Source: Kribbella sandramycini (lineage in GTDB: Bacteria > Actinomycetota > Actinomycetes > Propionibacteriales > Kribbellaceae). From it: a stretch of DNA of 64,000 nt. This document shows, one piece after another, positions 41,763-51,200 of this stretch; position 1 is the first letter of the stretch, and every line of letters begins with the position of its first letter. Below the pieces are notes generated by a model. The model made no database searches. It saw nothing but the letters and a program-made list of their open reading frames with translations, and was not told the DNA's origin. A program made the translations under genes and the position numbers. The stretch covers positions 36,347 through 100,346 of the forward strand of contig NZ_JABJRC010000014.1 of assembly GCF_013131805.1 (NCBI RefSeq), read 5' to 3'.

Positions 41763-42715
41763 CAAGGTTTCCTTTCGATCATGTTGACGCGGTACCGAGG
41801 ACGTCCGGCGAGCGCGGCGACCAACTCGGCGGCGCCCTGCTTGCCGGCCGCCTGTCGCGCCTGCGCGGTCTGCCCGGCGAGGTGCGAGTAGACGACGATT
41901 CCCGGAACGTTCCGGAGCGGGCTGGTCGTCGGCAGGGGTTCTTCGGCGACGACGTCGAGCTGGGCGCCGGCGATGACGCCGTCCCGAACGGCTGCGGCCA
42001 GCGCCTCCTCGTCGACCACCGGACCGCGCGAGGTGTTCACCAGTACGGCGTTCGGTCGCATCAGCCGCAACTGCGCTGCGCCGATCAGGCCGCGGGTCTG
42101 CTCGGTCAGCGACGTGTGCAGCGAGACGAAGTCGGCGGAGCCGAGTAGTTCGGGCAGCGCGACGAAGTGGACCGCGGGATCGGCCCTCGGCAGTTTGGTC
42201 GTACACAGGACCTGTAGGCCGAAGGCCCGGGCCAGCGGTACGACGGCCTGCGCGATCGTGCCGTAGCCGACCAGACCGAGGGTTGCGCCACGCAACTCGA
42301 AGCCGTCATGACGAGGCCAGCCGCCGGCGGCTACTCCTGCCGCGCTGGGCACCAGCCCACGGGCCGCGGCCAGGATGAGCCCGATCGTGTACTCGGCAAC
42401 GGCATTGGCATTGATCCCCGGCAGATTGCTGATGGAGATGCCCAGACCGGATGCGGCGGTCAGATCGATGGAGTCGTGGCCCACACCCGTGCGGACGACG
42501 GCGCGCAGCACGGAGGCCGAGAGCACCTCGGCCGTCAGCGGTTCGTTCGCGATCAACGCTCCCTCAACCCCGTCGAGCAGCTCGATGAGTTCGCTCGGCG
42601 TCCGTCGTCCGGTCAGTGGCGCGTGCAGCGTGGCGAACCCGGCCGAGCGCAGGTAGTCGTCGACCTCGTCGCCGGGGTGCAGGAAGTCGGAAGTGAGCAG
42701 CAGTCGCCGGGTCAT
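41762..42715 (-). CDS. D-isomer-specific 2-hydroxyacid dehydrogenase
   Basis: A 317-residue NAD-dependent dehydrogenase of the D-3-phosphoglycerate dehydrogenase-like group. The cofactor motif is LGLVGYGTIAQAVV, the Arg of the catalytic triad lies in VVRTGVGHDSIDL/NTSRGPVVDEEAL, the Glu in DVVAEEPLP, and a His in YSHLAGQTAQ. It probably oxidises or reduces a 2-hydroxy acid in the pathway of this operon. Start at ATG 42715, overlapping the MFS stop (ATGA). Confidence 0.9.
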   Translation of the reverse strand: MTRRLLLTSDFLHPGDEVDDYLRSAGFATLHAPLTGRRTPSELIELLDGVEGALIANEPLTAEVLSASVLRAVVRTGVGHDSIDLTAASGLGISISNLPGINANAVAEYTIGLILAAARGLVPSAAGVAAGGWPRHDGFELRGATLGLVGYGTIAQAVVPLARAFGLQVLCTTKLPRADPAVHFVALPELLGSADFVSLHTSLTEQTRGLIGAAQLRLMRPNAVLVNTSRGPVVDEEALAAAVRDGVIAGAQLDVVAEEPLPTTSPLRNVPGIVVYSHLAGQTAQARQAAGKQGAAELVAALAGRPRYRVNMIERKP

Positions 42716-43983
42716 GGGGCCGCCGCACGATTGCGCTGCAGGACGCCGACTCGCGTGATGACGAGCGCGGCGAGTGCGGCGATCACGCCGATGCCGACGA
42801 GCATCGAACGCCAGCTCGTGAGGTCGACGAAGGCGCCGACCATCGCCGGACCGAGGAACGCTCCCGAGGCCCAGCCCACCGTGTAAAGCCCGGTGTAGGT
42901 GCCGATGACCCGGGCCGAGGGCGCGAGGTTCCACAGGGCGACGACCGCGTTGATCATGAATCCGGCGGCGCCGGCCGCGCCGAGGGCGAAGGCGACGTAG
43001 CTGCCGGTCGGCTGTTGCCAGATCGTGCCGAGCGCCATCGCGGCGATGAAGATCGCGATCCCGCCGACCATGACCTTGATCCGCCCGAAGCGTTCCGCCA
43101 GGAGCGCGGCGGGGATCGCGGCGGCCAGATAGGCGATGCCGCTGGGCAGCGCCAGTCCGCCGGCCGCGCCGCGCGACATCGCCAGCGCCTCCTGCCCGTA
43201 CGGCGTCATCAACGCCCGGACGGCGGCCCAGGCGCAGCCGAAGACGAAGATCCCGAGGATGAGGAGCAGCCGGCTGCGGTCCTCGTCGCGCAGAATCCCG
43301 AGGATGATCGTGCGCACCCGGATGCGCGATCCGGCCGACTCGTCCTCCGCCAGCGCTCGCTGGTAGCCGCGTGAGCGGCTGTCGCGAACCCGGAAGCCGA
43401 TCACCGCGATCGCCGCTAGCATCAGCAGCGACGGAATGGCGAAGGCCGCGGACGGATGGTCGTCGACCAGCAGGATGCTGATCAGCGCCGCGACCAGCGT
43501 CGTCAGTCCGGCCGCGATCTTCACCACCGCATTGGCGCGGCTGCGGCGTTCGGGCGTGATGAAGTCGGGGAGCAGCGATTCCGAGACCGGCTTGAAGCCG
43601 TTGCAGATGACCGCGTAGACGACCATGGTTGCGATGAGCAACGACAGGCTGCCGGCCACTTGTGGAATCAGCAGGAACACCAGCGCGGCGGCCGGCATGC
43701 CGGCCACCAGGTAGGGGACGCGTCGTCCCCAGCGGGTCCGGGTGCGGTCGGAGCGGTTCCCCATCCAGGGCTGGATGAAGATCCCGAGCAGGTTGTCCAT
43801 CCCCATCAGCAGACCGACCACAGCGGTGCTGGTGAGGTGGGCGCGCAGCAGCGGCGGCACCTGGGAGTCGAAGAAGTTCCACGTCACTTCCTGGGCGAAG
43901 ACCGCCAGGGCGACGTAGAACGTGATCGTCCGTCCGGCCTGGTGCCCTGTCGCGGCGGACGGCGGGGTTGCGCTCACCACCAC
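42712..43983 (-). CDS. MFS transporter, sugar/carboxylate-type
   Basis: A 423-residue major facilitator with 12 hydrophobic segments and an inter-helix motif of the form GNRSDRTRTRWGRRVPY after helix 2, a variant of the MFS motif A also seen in GPH/SLC45-like carriers. Three adjacent GTG codons (43983, 43980, 43977) follow GAGAGGAC; the exact start is unsettled. As first gene of the operon it probably brings in the substrate handled by the 2-hydroxyacid dehydrogenase and AtuA-like protein. Confidence 0.88.
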   Translation of the reverse strand: MVVSATPPSAATGHQAGRTITFYVALAVFAQEVTWNFFDSQVPPLLRAHLTSTAVVGLLMGMDNLLGIFIQPWMGNRSDRTRTRWGRRVPYLVAGMPAAALVFLLIPQVAGSLSLLIATMVVYAVICNGFKPVSESLLPDFITPERRSRANAVVKIAAGLTTLVAALISILLVDDHPSAAFAIPSLLMLAAIAVIGFRVRDSRSRGYQRALAEDESAGSRIRVRTIILGILRDEDRSRLLLILGIFVFGCAWAAVRALMTPYGQEALAMSRGAAGGLALPSGIAYLAAAIPAALLAERFGRIKVMVGGIAIFIAAMALGTIWQQPTGSYVAFALGAAGAAGFMINAVVALWNLAPSARVIGTYTGLYTVGWASGAFLGPAMVGAFVDLTSWRSMLVGIGVIAALAALVITRVGVLQRNRAAAP

Positions 43984-44016
43984 GTCCTCTCGGTCCGAAC
44001 ATTTGCCACGGAGATT

Positions 44017-44036
44017 AGTTTTGCTATAGCAAAACT
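44017..44036. promoter_or_regulatory. Perfect 20-bp operator palindrome
   Basis: AGTTTTGCTATAGCAAAACT is a perfect palindrome in the 102-bp gap between the divergent MFS operon and GntR gene. Its AT-rich half-sites and place suit binding by the GntR/FCD regulator at 44086 to control both transcripts. Confidence 0.85.
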
Positions 44037-44085
44037 GTCAAGAGATTCGATACGAGGTTTGTCATGGCATCTGTACACTCGCCTC

Positions 44086-44799
44086 GTGACGACCAAGCAG
44101 CTGGCCAGTCTCGCGACCGACACCCTCGCCGACCGCGCTTACCAGGCGATCCGGGAGGCCATCGTCGGTGGCGAGCTGCGCGCCGGTGAGAAGGTCACCG
44201 AGCGCGGGCTGGCCGAGCAGCTGTCCGTAAGCCCGACGCCGGTGCGCGAGGCGATCCGGCGGCTCGAGCAGGACGGTCTCCTGGAGCGGACCGGGCCGCG
44301 CAGCGTCAAGGTGTCGACGATCGGCAACAAGGCTGTCGAGGATCTGGCTGAGGTCCACGCGGCGCTCCGCGGTATGGCAGCCCGGTTTGCCGCGCGGCAC
44401 GTCACTGCCGAACAGCTCGATCGGCTGGAGTCCACCCTGGGGGAGGCCGACGATCTCCTCATCGTGATCGCCCAGCGCCGGAGCGACGGTCTCCCGATCG
44501 AGAAGCACATCTACCAGCTCTTCGCCGTCGTCGACCGGTTCAACGATCTGGTCACCGCATGCGCCGGCAACCCGGTTCTGGAGCGCCTGCTCGAGCAAAC
44601 CCGCGTCTTCTCCCAGCCTGAGGCCAGAGACCTGCGCTGGGAGCGAATCGCCCGCGGCGAAGAGTTCGGCCTCACCCGCTGGCCCAACCACCGAGCCCTC
44701 CTCGACGCCCTACGAGCCGGCGACCCCGCCCGCGCCGAGTCCGTCGCACTCGCCGACGTCGGCGAAGCAATCGCAGACCTCCTCCACGGCGCCCCGTAA
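44086..44799 (+). CDS. GntR-family regulator with FCD domain
   Basis: A 237-residue regulator: N-terminal winged helix (AYQAIREAIVGGELRAGEKVTERGLAEQLSVS, then VREAIRRLEQDGLL) and a C-terminal FCD-type helical domain. The GTG at 44086 is the only good in-frame start near the promoter. It is divergent from the MFS/AtuA operon and faces a perfect 20-bp palindrome, so it almost certainly controls that operon and itself. The inducer is probably a pathway acid. Confidence 0.92.
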   Translation: MTTKQLASLATDTLADRAYQAIREAIVGGELRAGEKVTERGLAEQLSVSPTPVREAIRRLEQDGLLERTGPRSVKVSTIGNKAVEDLAEVHAALRGMAARFAARHVTAEQLDRLESTLGEADDLLIVIAQRRSDGLPIEKHIYQLFAVVDRFNDLVTACAGNPVLERLLEQTRVFSQPEARDLRWERIARGEEFGLTRWPNHRALLDALRAGDPARAESVALADVGEAIADLLHGAP

Positions 44800-44895
44800 C
44801 CGGGTCCACGACGGACAAATGGGCAAACCGGCCGTCATCGCACGACTCTGTGGGGAGATCAACCGAACGGGGACAGCGTCCTCGCCGGTTCAGGA

Positions 44896-47784
44896 CTACC
44901 AGCCTGCGGGGCGTAAGTGGGGGAGTGAGCGGGGGATCTCGAGGTCGAGCAGGGTGGCGATCCCGGTTGCGAGGTGCTGGTGCTCGGCGGCCTTTCGGGG
45001 GTTGTCGCCGGCGTGCGCTCGGGCGAGTTCGTGGTGGGCTTGAGCTTGTTCGTGGAGGTGCTCGCCGGGTGCCGCGACGGTGAGGGCGAGCTCGTAGTGC
45101 TCGATCGCGCCGGCCGCGTTCCCCAGGGCGGCGAGAGTTCGGCCCAGCTCGATGTGGGCCAGGGCTTGGAGGCGATGGCCTTGGTCGAGTACGGCCAGGG
45201 CGGTGTGCAGGGGTACCAAGGCGTCGTGGCTGCGTCCTGAGCTGCGCTTTGCGGTTGCGATGAGGATGAGAGTTTCGGCTTCGCCGCTGTGATCGCCGAT
45301 TCGCTGCCGGACGGCGCGTGCTTGGTGGAGGAACCCCAAGGCGTCTCCGTAGCCGCCGAGGGCGATCATCGAGCGGGCGAGCGCGGTGAGGACATGGTCC
45401 TTCGGGCTGTGCTGGCTGAGCGACTCGGAGTCGGCACAGGCCGCGCGCAGGTAAGCCAAGGCGGTTTCGTGGTCGTCGTTGAGGCTGCGGACGACGCCGC
45501 GTGTCCACGAGGTGATGACTTTGGCATCGACGCCGAGCGGGGACAACGTGCCGAGGCCGGCGAGTTCGTCGGCCGCTTCCTGGGCCTGACGTTCGGCCAG
45601 AGTATGTGCGCCGCGTTGGAGGTGGATCAGGCCGAGCAGGGCGAGCGTGTGCGCATGTGACTCGCCGTTGGATTGCTGGTTGGCCGATGCGGTCAGCAGA
45701 TCGAAGGCGTTGGACGTGTGGCCTGCCGACCAGTGGGCCATGGCCAGCAGGGTGTTCAGGAGCCCTTCGCCGCCTTCGCCGGTCTCTTGCGCGGTGGTCA
45801 GGCTGTGTTCGAGCAGTTCGATCGGATCGTCGGTGATGTTGCGACCGAGGAAGTGCCAGAAGGTGATGGCGAGCCGCCAGGCGTTGCTGCTGTTTCCTTC
45901 GGCCGCCGCGCGCCGTGTCGCGGCCAGTAGGTTGCTGCGCTCGGCGACCAGCCAGTTGTGTGCCGCTTCGGCGTCCGGGCCGCTGGCTCGGTGGCTGGCG
46001 ACGGCGTCGGTGATGGCGGTCGTGTAGTGGTCGAGCATCTTCTCGGTCATCTGAGGGTCGTTGGACAGGCTGCGGGCGTACTGCCTGAGCAGGTCGTGCT
46101 GGCGGTAGCGGCCGGGTACGGGTTCTTCAGCCAGATGTACGTCGACGAGCCGCTGCAGGGCCTCGTCGGCCTGCCCGACCGACAGGTCGGTCATTGCGGC
46201 GAGAACGGCGGTGTCCGCGTCGGCGCCCGGATGCCGGGCCAGGGCGTAGAAGATCTGCCGGTCGCCGGCGGACAGCTGATCATGGGACATGCGAAAGGCC
46301 AGCGCGACCTCACGATCGGCGAACAGCTGGGGCAACCGTCCGCGCGTGTTGGCCAGCTGGGCGGACAGATGTGCGATCGGCCAAGCGGTTCGGTGCGCCA
46401 GCCGGGCTCCGGACAGCCGCAACGCGAGCGGCAGACCGGCGCAGATGCGGACGATGTGGGCGACGGCGTCGGGCTCTGCGGCGGCTCGATCAGCGCCGAC
46501 CTGTCGTGCGAAGAGTGTCGTAGCCTCCGCTTCTGGCAGAACGGCCAGTGACAGCGGGCGGGCGCCTGCGAGGTTCGGCAGGCGGGATCGGCTGGTCACG
46601 ATGACGAGGCTGGGACCACCGGGCAGCAGCGGTGCTACCTGCGTCTCGTCCACGGCGTTGTCGAAGATGACGAGGAGCCGTAGCGAGGCGGACGTCGCCC
46701 GCCACTGCGCCTTGGCGTCTCCGGTCACCGTGATGGCGAGCTGACCCAGCAGTACGTCGACAGCTTCGTCGGGCGTGAGTGGCGTCTTGCCCGCGCTGTG
46801 GCCTTGGAGGTCCACGAAGAGTGCGCCGTCCGGGAATCGATCGGCCAGGCGGTGGCCGGCGTGGACGGCGAACGCGGTCTTGCCGACCCCCGCCATCCCG
46901 TCGACGGTGTAGACGGTGGCCCGGTCGGCTGCAGACGCTGCCAGCCGGGCGAACTCGCCGTCGCGGCCGGTGAAGTCCGGAAGGTCGCGAGGAAGGCAGT
47001 TACGACCTGGGGCCCGCTCGGTAGGCGTTCGTACCGGCAGCGTGGATTGGGGTGGCCCCGCGGACAACACCTGCTGATGCAGCTCCTGGAGTTCGGCGCT
47101 GGGGTCGGTACCCAGCTCCTCCACCAGCCAGGTACGGACCTGCTGATAATGCCGTAGCGCCTCGGCGGCACGCCCGGCCTGAGTCAGCGCCAGCATGTAC
47201 TGGCCTGCCACTCGCTCGTCCGACGGGTACGCGGCGGCGCGTGCCGACAACTCGGCGACCAGCGCCTCTCCGCGCCCGGACCCCAACCGGATGTCAACGA
47301 GGTCGTGCTGTGCCGCCAGTCGCTCCTGCGCCAGCTGTTCGCGCTCTGCCTCGGCCCATCTGCCGTTCAACCCGGTCAAGGCGTCGCCGCGCCAGCACTC
47401 CAGAGCCTCGGACAGCGATTGCTCTGCATGCCTGTCGTCGGCGCGGGCGCGAGCACACAGCGCACGGAATCTGTGCAGGTCGATCCCTGGCTGAGCCGTG
47501 CCGGCGGTCAGCGCGTACCCGCCCGATCGCCGCACGATGGACACCCCGGCCGCACCCGACAAGGCTCTCCGCAGCCGCGAGATGTAGCTGTGCAACGTGG
47601 CCCGCGCCCGCGGCGGCGCCTCCGCGCCCCACACCCGCGTCACCAGCCGATCCACCGGCACCACCCGGTCCACCTCGACCGCGAGCGCCGCGAGCATGCA
47701 CCGCTGCATCGGCGTCCCGAGATCCACCGGCTGCCCGTCGACGAGCGCGTCGACTTCACCCAGCAGACGTATCTCAGCCGTCAC
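44896..47784 (-). CDS. SARP/AfsR-type regulator with BTAD, NB-ARC and TPR domains
   Basis: A 962-residue regulator. The first 100 or so residues are an OmpR-type winged helix (IRLLGEVDALVDGQ, then VDRLVTRVWG, LHSYISRLRRAL), followed by the BTAD bacterial activation domain to about residue 240. An NTP-binding module follows, with Walker A GMAGVGKT near residue 300 and LLVIFDNAVDE as Walker B. The C-terminal third is a TPR array. The GTG at 47784 gives a typical N terminus. SARP proteins activate secondary-metabolite or secretion genes. It is divergent from the RHS toxin gene, whose promoter it may control. Confidence 0.92.
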   Translation of the reverse strand: MTAEIRLLGEVDALVDGQPVDLGTPMQRCMLAALAVEVDRVVPVDRLVTRVWGAEAPPRARATLHSYISRLRRALSGAAGVSIVRRSGGYALTAGTAQPGIDLHRFRALCARARADDRHAEQSLSEALECWRGDALTGLNGRWAEAEREQLAQERLAAQHDLVDIRLGSGRGEALVAELSARAAAYPSDERVAGQYMLALTQAGRAAEALRHYQQVRTWLVEELGTDPSAELQELHQQVLSAGPPQSTLPVRTPTERAPGRNCLPRDLPDFTGRDGEFARLAASAADRATVYTVDGMAGVGKTAFAVHAGHRLADRFPDGALFVDLQGHSAGKTPLTPDEAVDVLLGQLAITVTGDAKAQWRATSASLRLLVIFDNAVDETQVAPLLPGGPSLVIVTSRSRLPNLAGARPLSLAVLPEAEATTLFARQVGADRAAAEPDAVAHIVRICAGLPLALRLSGARLAHRTAWPIAHLSAQLANTRGRLPQLFADREVALAFRMSHDQLSAGDRQIFYALARHPGADADTAVLAAMTDLSVGQADEALQRLVDVHLAEEPVPGRYRQHDLLRQYARSLSNDPQMTEKMLDHYTTAITDAVASHRASGPDAEAAHNWLVAERSNLLAATRRAAAEGNSSNAWRLAITFWHFLGRNITDDPIELLEHSLTTAQETGEGGEGLLNTLLAMAHWSAGHTSNAFDLLTASANQQSNGESHAHTLALLGLIHLQRGAHTLAERQAQEAADELAGLGTLSPLGVDAKVITSWTRGVVRSLNDDHETALAYLRAACADSESLSQHSPKDHVLTALARSMIALGGYGDALGFLHQARAVRQRIGDHSGEAETLILIATAKRSSGRSHDALVPLHTALAVLDQGHRLQALAHIELGRTLAALGNAAGAIEHYELALTVAAPGEHLHEQAQAHHELARAHAGDNPRKAAEHQHLATGIATLLDLEIPRSLPHLRPAGW

Positions 47785-48226
47785 ACCCCAGCCCCCTCTG
47801 ACGCAACGCCCGAACGACACGAATAGAGGTCACCTTCAGCTTAATGCAGAAACCTGCAAGCGATTCACACGACGGCCTCGTCATCGTGAACCTCACATCA
47901 AGCCACCCGAACCGATGCCTGAAATCGCAGTGTCAGGAGCTGACGGTGATATCGATAAACGCCCCACACACCCCCTGCCGCCCGATGCCCTGCGCAACGG
48001 CCTGGGACTGGGGCTGACCACCGGGCCGGATCGAACGTATCGAGACCGGTCCGGCCGAGCGCGTGCAGAAACCTGCAAGAAGTTCGCAGGAGCTGTCCGC
48101 CATCGTGAGCGGCGCACAAGACTCCTGACCCGCACAACCGCCCCGCTTGCGCCCGGCCCTGCCGGAGAACACTTGGGGTGGTCCCGCGGTCGAGGTCATT
48201 CGACGGTCTACCGGGGGATACCGCCC
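47785..48226. promoter_or_regulatory. Divergent SARP/RHS intergenic region with repeated dyads
   Basis: The 442-bp gap contains two exact 16-bp copies of TGCAGAAACCTGCAAG at 47845-47860 and 48064-48079, 219 bp apart. Each holds a TGCAG-N4-CTGCA inverted repeat, and the TTC three bases later is also shared. Two TCGA-type heptamers (TCGAGGT and TCGACGG) 10 bp apart lie at 48190-48206, as in SARP boxes. Nothing in it is convincingly coding, although a frame runs in phase with the RHS gene. Confidence 0.65.
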
Positions 48227-51200
48227 ATGTCTCGCTCATCGCTGTCCGCTCGAAAGCGACGGATGTCGCTGCCGGCCAAGGTTCTGGCCATCACACTCGC
48301 CTGTGCTGTGCCGTTGGCCGGGCTGCGGACCAACGCCGAGACGGCGGCGGCCGCGAGCGGACCGGCTGTGGCTGCGATGAGCGGCAAGGGCGAGGAAACC
48401 GCGCCTGTTCAGCAGGTCGGGAGTGCGGACCGGCGGATCGGCGGCGAGCCGCGCACGAACAATGTGGTGCCGCCGTCGTTGCGGTCTCGGTACCCGGTCG
48501 GTGATCCGGTGGCGCCGAAGCCCGGACCGCAGCGGATCGCCGAGGTGGAGCCGAGCGCGACGCCGGTTCAGAGCTTCGACCCGAAGACCAGCCGGGAGCT
48601 CACGGACCGCCGGGGGCGGAACACAAAGGTCTTCAGCAATTCGGACAAGACCGAGACGACGGTCTTCTCCCAGTCTCCGGTGAACTACCGGAAGGGCGAC
48701 GGCACCTGGGCGCCGATCAGTACCACGCTGCGCAAGGATCCGTTGACCGGCGTCTGGCAGAACACGGCCGACCAGGTGCGTTCGACGATTGCCCCGACCG
48801 CGGATGCCCCGCGCCTTGGCACATTGCAGCTGGACGCCGATCACCGCATCAGCTGGTCGGTCGCCGGTGCTCGCAAGGTGCCTGGCCAGGCGAGCGGTAG
48901 CAAGGTGCTCTATCCAGGCTTCGTCCCGAGCGCGGATCTCGAGCTCGTCGTTCAACCCGGCGGCATCAAGGAGACCATCGTCCTGCAGTCGAAGTCGGCT
49001 GCTCGCTCTTACTCGTTCCCGCTGGATCTGACCGGCCTGACCGCGACCGTCGTTGGTCGCGACGTCGTCCTGACCGACGCGTCCGGCGCCAAGCGGGCGC
49101 TGATCCCCGGCGGCACGATGGAGGACTCGAACCCGGTCGGCGGCCCAGCGGTGTCCAGCGCGATCACCTACCGGATCGTCACGGAGGCGGGCCGGCCGAC
49201 GCTGAAGATGACGATCGATGACGCCTGGCTGGACGACGAGGCCCGGGTCTACCCCGTGCGCGTCGATCCGAGCATCCACCCCGCCGAGGGGCACGACTCG
49301 AACTACGCGATCAGCGTGGGGATCAACGGCTCCCAGCTGGGTGATCAGGACCTGTGGCTCGGCTGCCGGCCCGCGGTTGCCGGCGGGCCCTGTGGGGAGG
49401 GCAGGCAGGTCAACGCGATGTACCTGTCGTTCGGCGACATCGGCCGGACGACGCTGAAGTACCACCGGATCATCGATGCCCGGCTGAACCTGCTGAACTT
49501 CCAGGCCCCGAGCTGCAGCCCGCGCTGGATCAGCGTGCACGGGGTCAAGACGACCTGGCAGAACATCCCCCGGGATCAGATCAAGTTCCCTGGCCCGGCG
49601 GTCGGCCCGGCGCTGACCGGCGCCGGGTTCGCCCGTGGCTTCATCGCTCAGGGGCAGACCTCGTCGAAGTGCTCGACCGCGTGGCAGCAGCTGGACATGA
49701 ACGCCGCGGGCCGCGCCTGGATGCAGGATTGGGTGAACGGCAAGACGACGAACAACGGCCTGAGCGTCCGGGCAGGTAACGAGCTGGACCCGTTGGCCTG
49801 GAAGCGGTTCACCGGCACGTCGACGCCGAACCCGCCGCAGCTGTTCATCACGCACTCGCCGTACAACGCGTCGTACAAGGTGCACCCGATCGCGGACGAC
49901 GATCTCGAGACGGACGCCGTGCTGGAGAACCGCCCGGGCAAGATTCCGGTCACGGTGCGGAATCTGGGACCGGACACCTGGAACCCGTCGACGCACTACC
50001 TCACCTATCGGGTCTTCGACCGCAACGGCAAGCGCATCACCACCCAGCACGAGCTGCAGACGCCGATGCCGGTGTCGATCGCCCGGACGGGCGCGGTGAA
50101 GGTGAAGGCCAACGTCCAGGCGCTGCCGGGGAGCGCCGCGGGCACGGATTACCGCCTCGAGTTCACGATGGTGCACAAGAGCTCGGCCGGGAACAAGGTC
50201 TTCACCGACCACGGCGTACCGGCCGGCGGTGCGGTGATCACCGTCTCGAACGTGCCGCCGGTGATCAAGAAGGTCTGGCCGGTGAACGGCTATCAGGCGC
50301 CGACGCTGACGCCGCAGCTGTGGGCGGACGCGGTGGACGTCGAGACGCCGTCGACCGGCCTGCAGTACAAGTTCGAGGTCTGCGAGGTCGTCGGCGCGGA
50401 ACGCCGGGTCGGATGCTTCACCAACGAGTACAACCCGATCAGGAGCTGGGTCGTGCCGGCCGGCAAGCTGGCGTGGAACAAGGAGTACGACTGGCGGGTC
50501 TACGTCAAGGACAACGACGGCGTCGTGACCAACGGCCCGGTGGTCACGCTGACGACGTCGGTTCCGCAGCCGGTCATCACGTCGCGGATCGCGAACTCGC
50601 CGCAGGGCAGCGGTGACAAGCCGTACGACCCGCAGGTCGGCAACTTCACCACCGGCGCCGTCGATGCTGTGATCCCGGTCGCCGGTCCGGAGCTGAATGT
50701 CGCCCGTACCTACAACAGCCTCGACCCACGCCGTGACGGTGCCTTCGGCGCCGGATGGTCCACCCGTTACGACATGAAGCTGGATGTCGAGGAGTCCGCT
50801 CAACAGAACGTGAAGGTCACCTACCCGGATGGCCAGCAGGTCAGGTTCGGCCGTAATCCGGACGGGAGCTACGCCGCGCCTGACAACTCGAAGGCCAGCC
50901 TGACGCAGGCGGGCGGGGTCTGGACCCTGCAGGTCGCCGCGGGCACCCAATACACCTTCAACTCGACCGGCAAGCTGTCCAAGATCCACGCGACTTCCGG
51001 CAAGCCGCAGGTACTGACCTATCGGGCCAACGGAACGCTGGACACCGTCGCGAGTGCGGACGGCGCCGGACGCAAGCTGAGCTTCGCCTGGACAGCCGAC
51101 AACAAGCACGTGGCCGCCGTCAGCACCCAACCGGTCGACGGCACAGCGCTGACCTGGACCTACACCTACGTCGGCGACGTCCTGATGAAGGTCTGTGACC

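Noticed and set aside
47597..48226. Extension of the RHS gene upstream to 47597
   Set aside because: It would run into the SARP gene and lacks a signal peptide at its start; ATG 48227 gives a proper signal peptide and a ribosome site.
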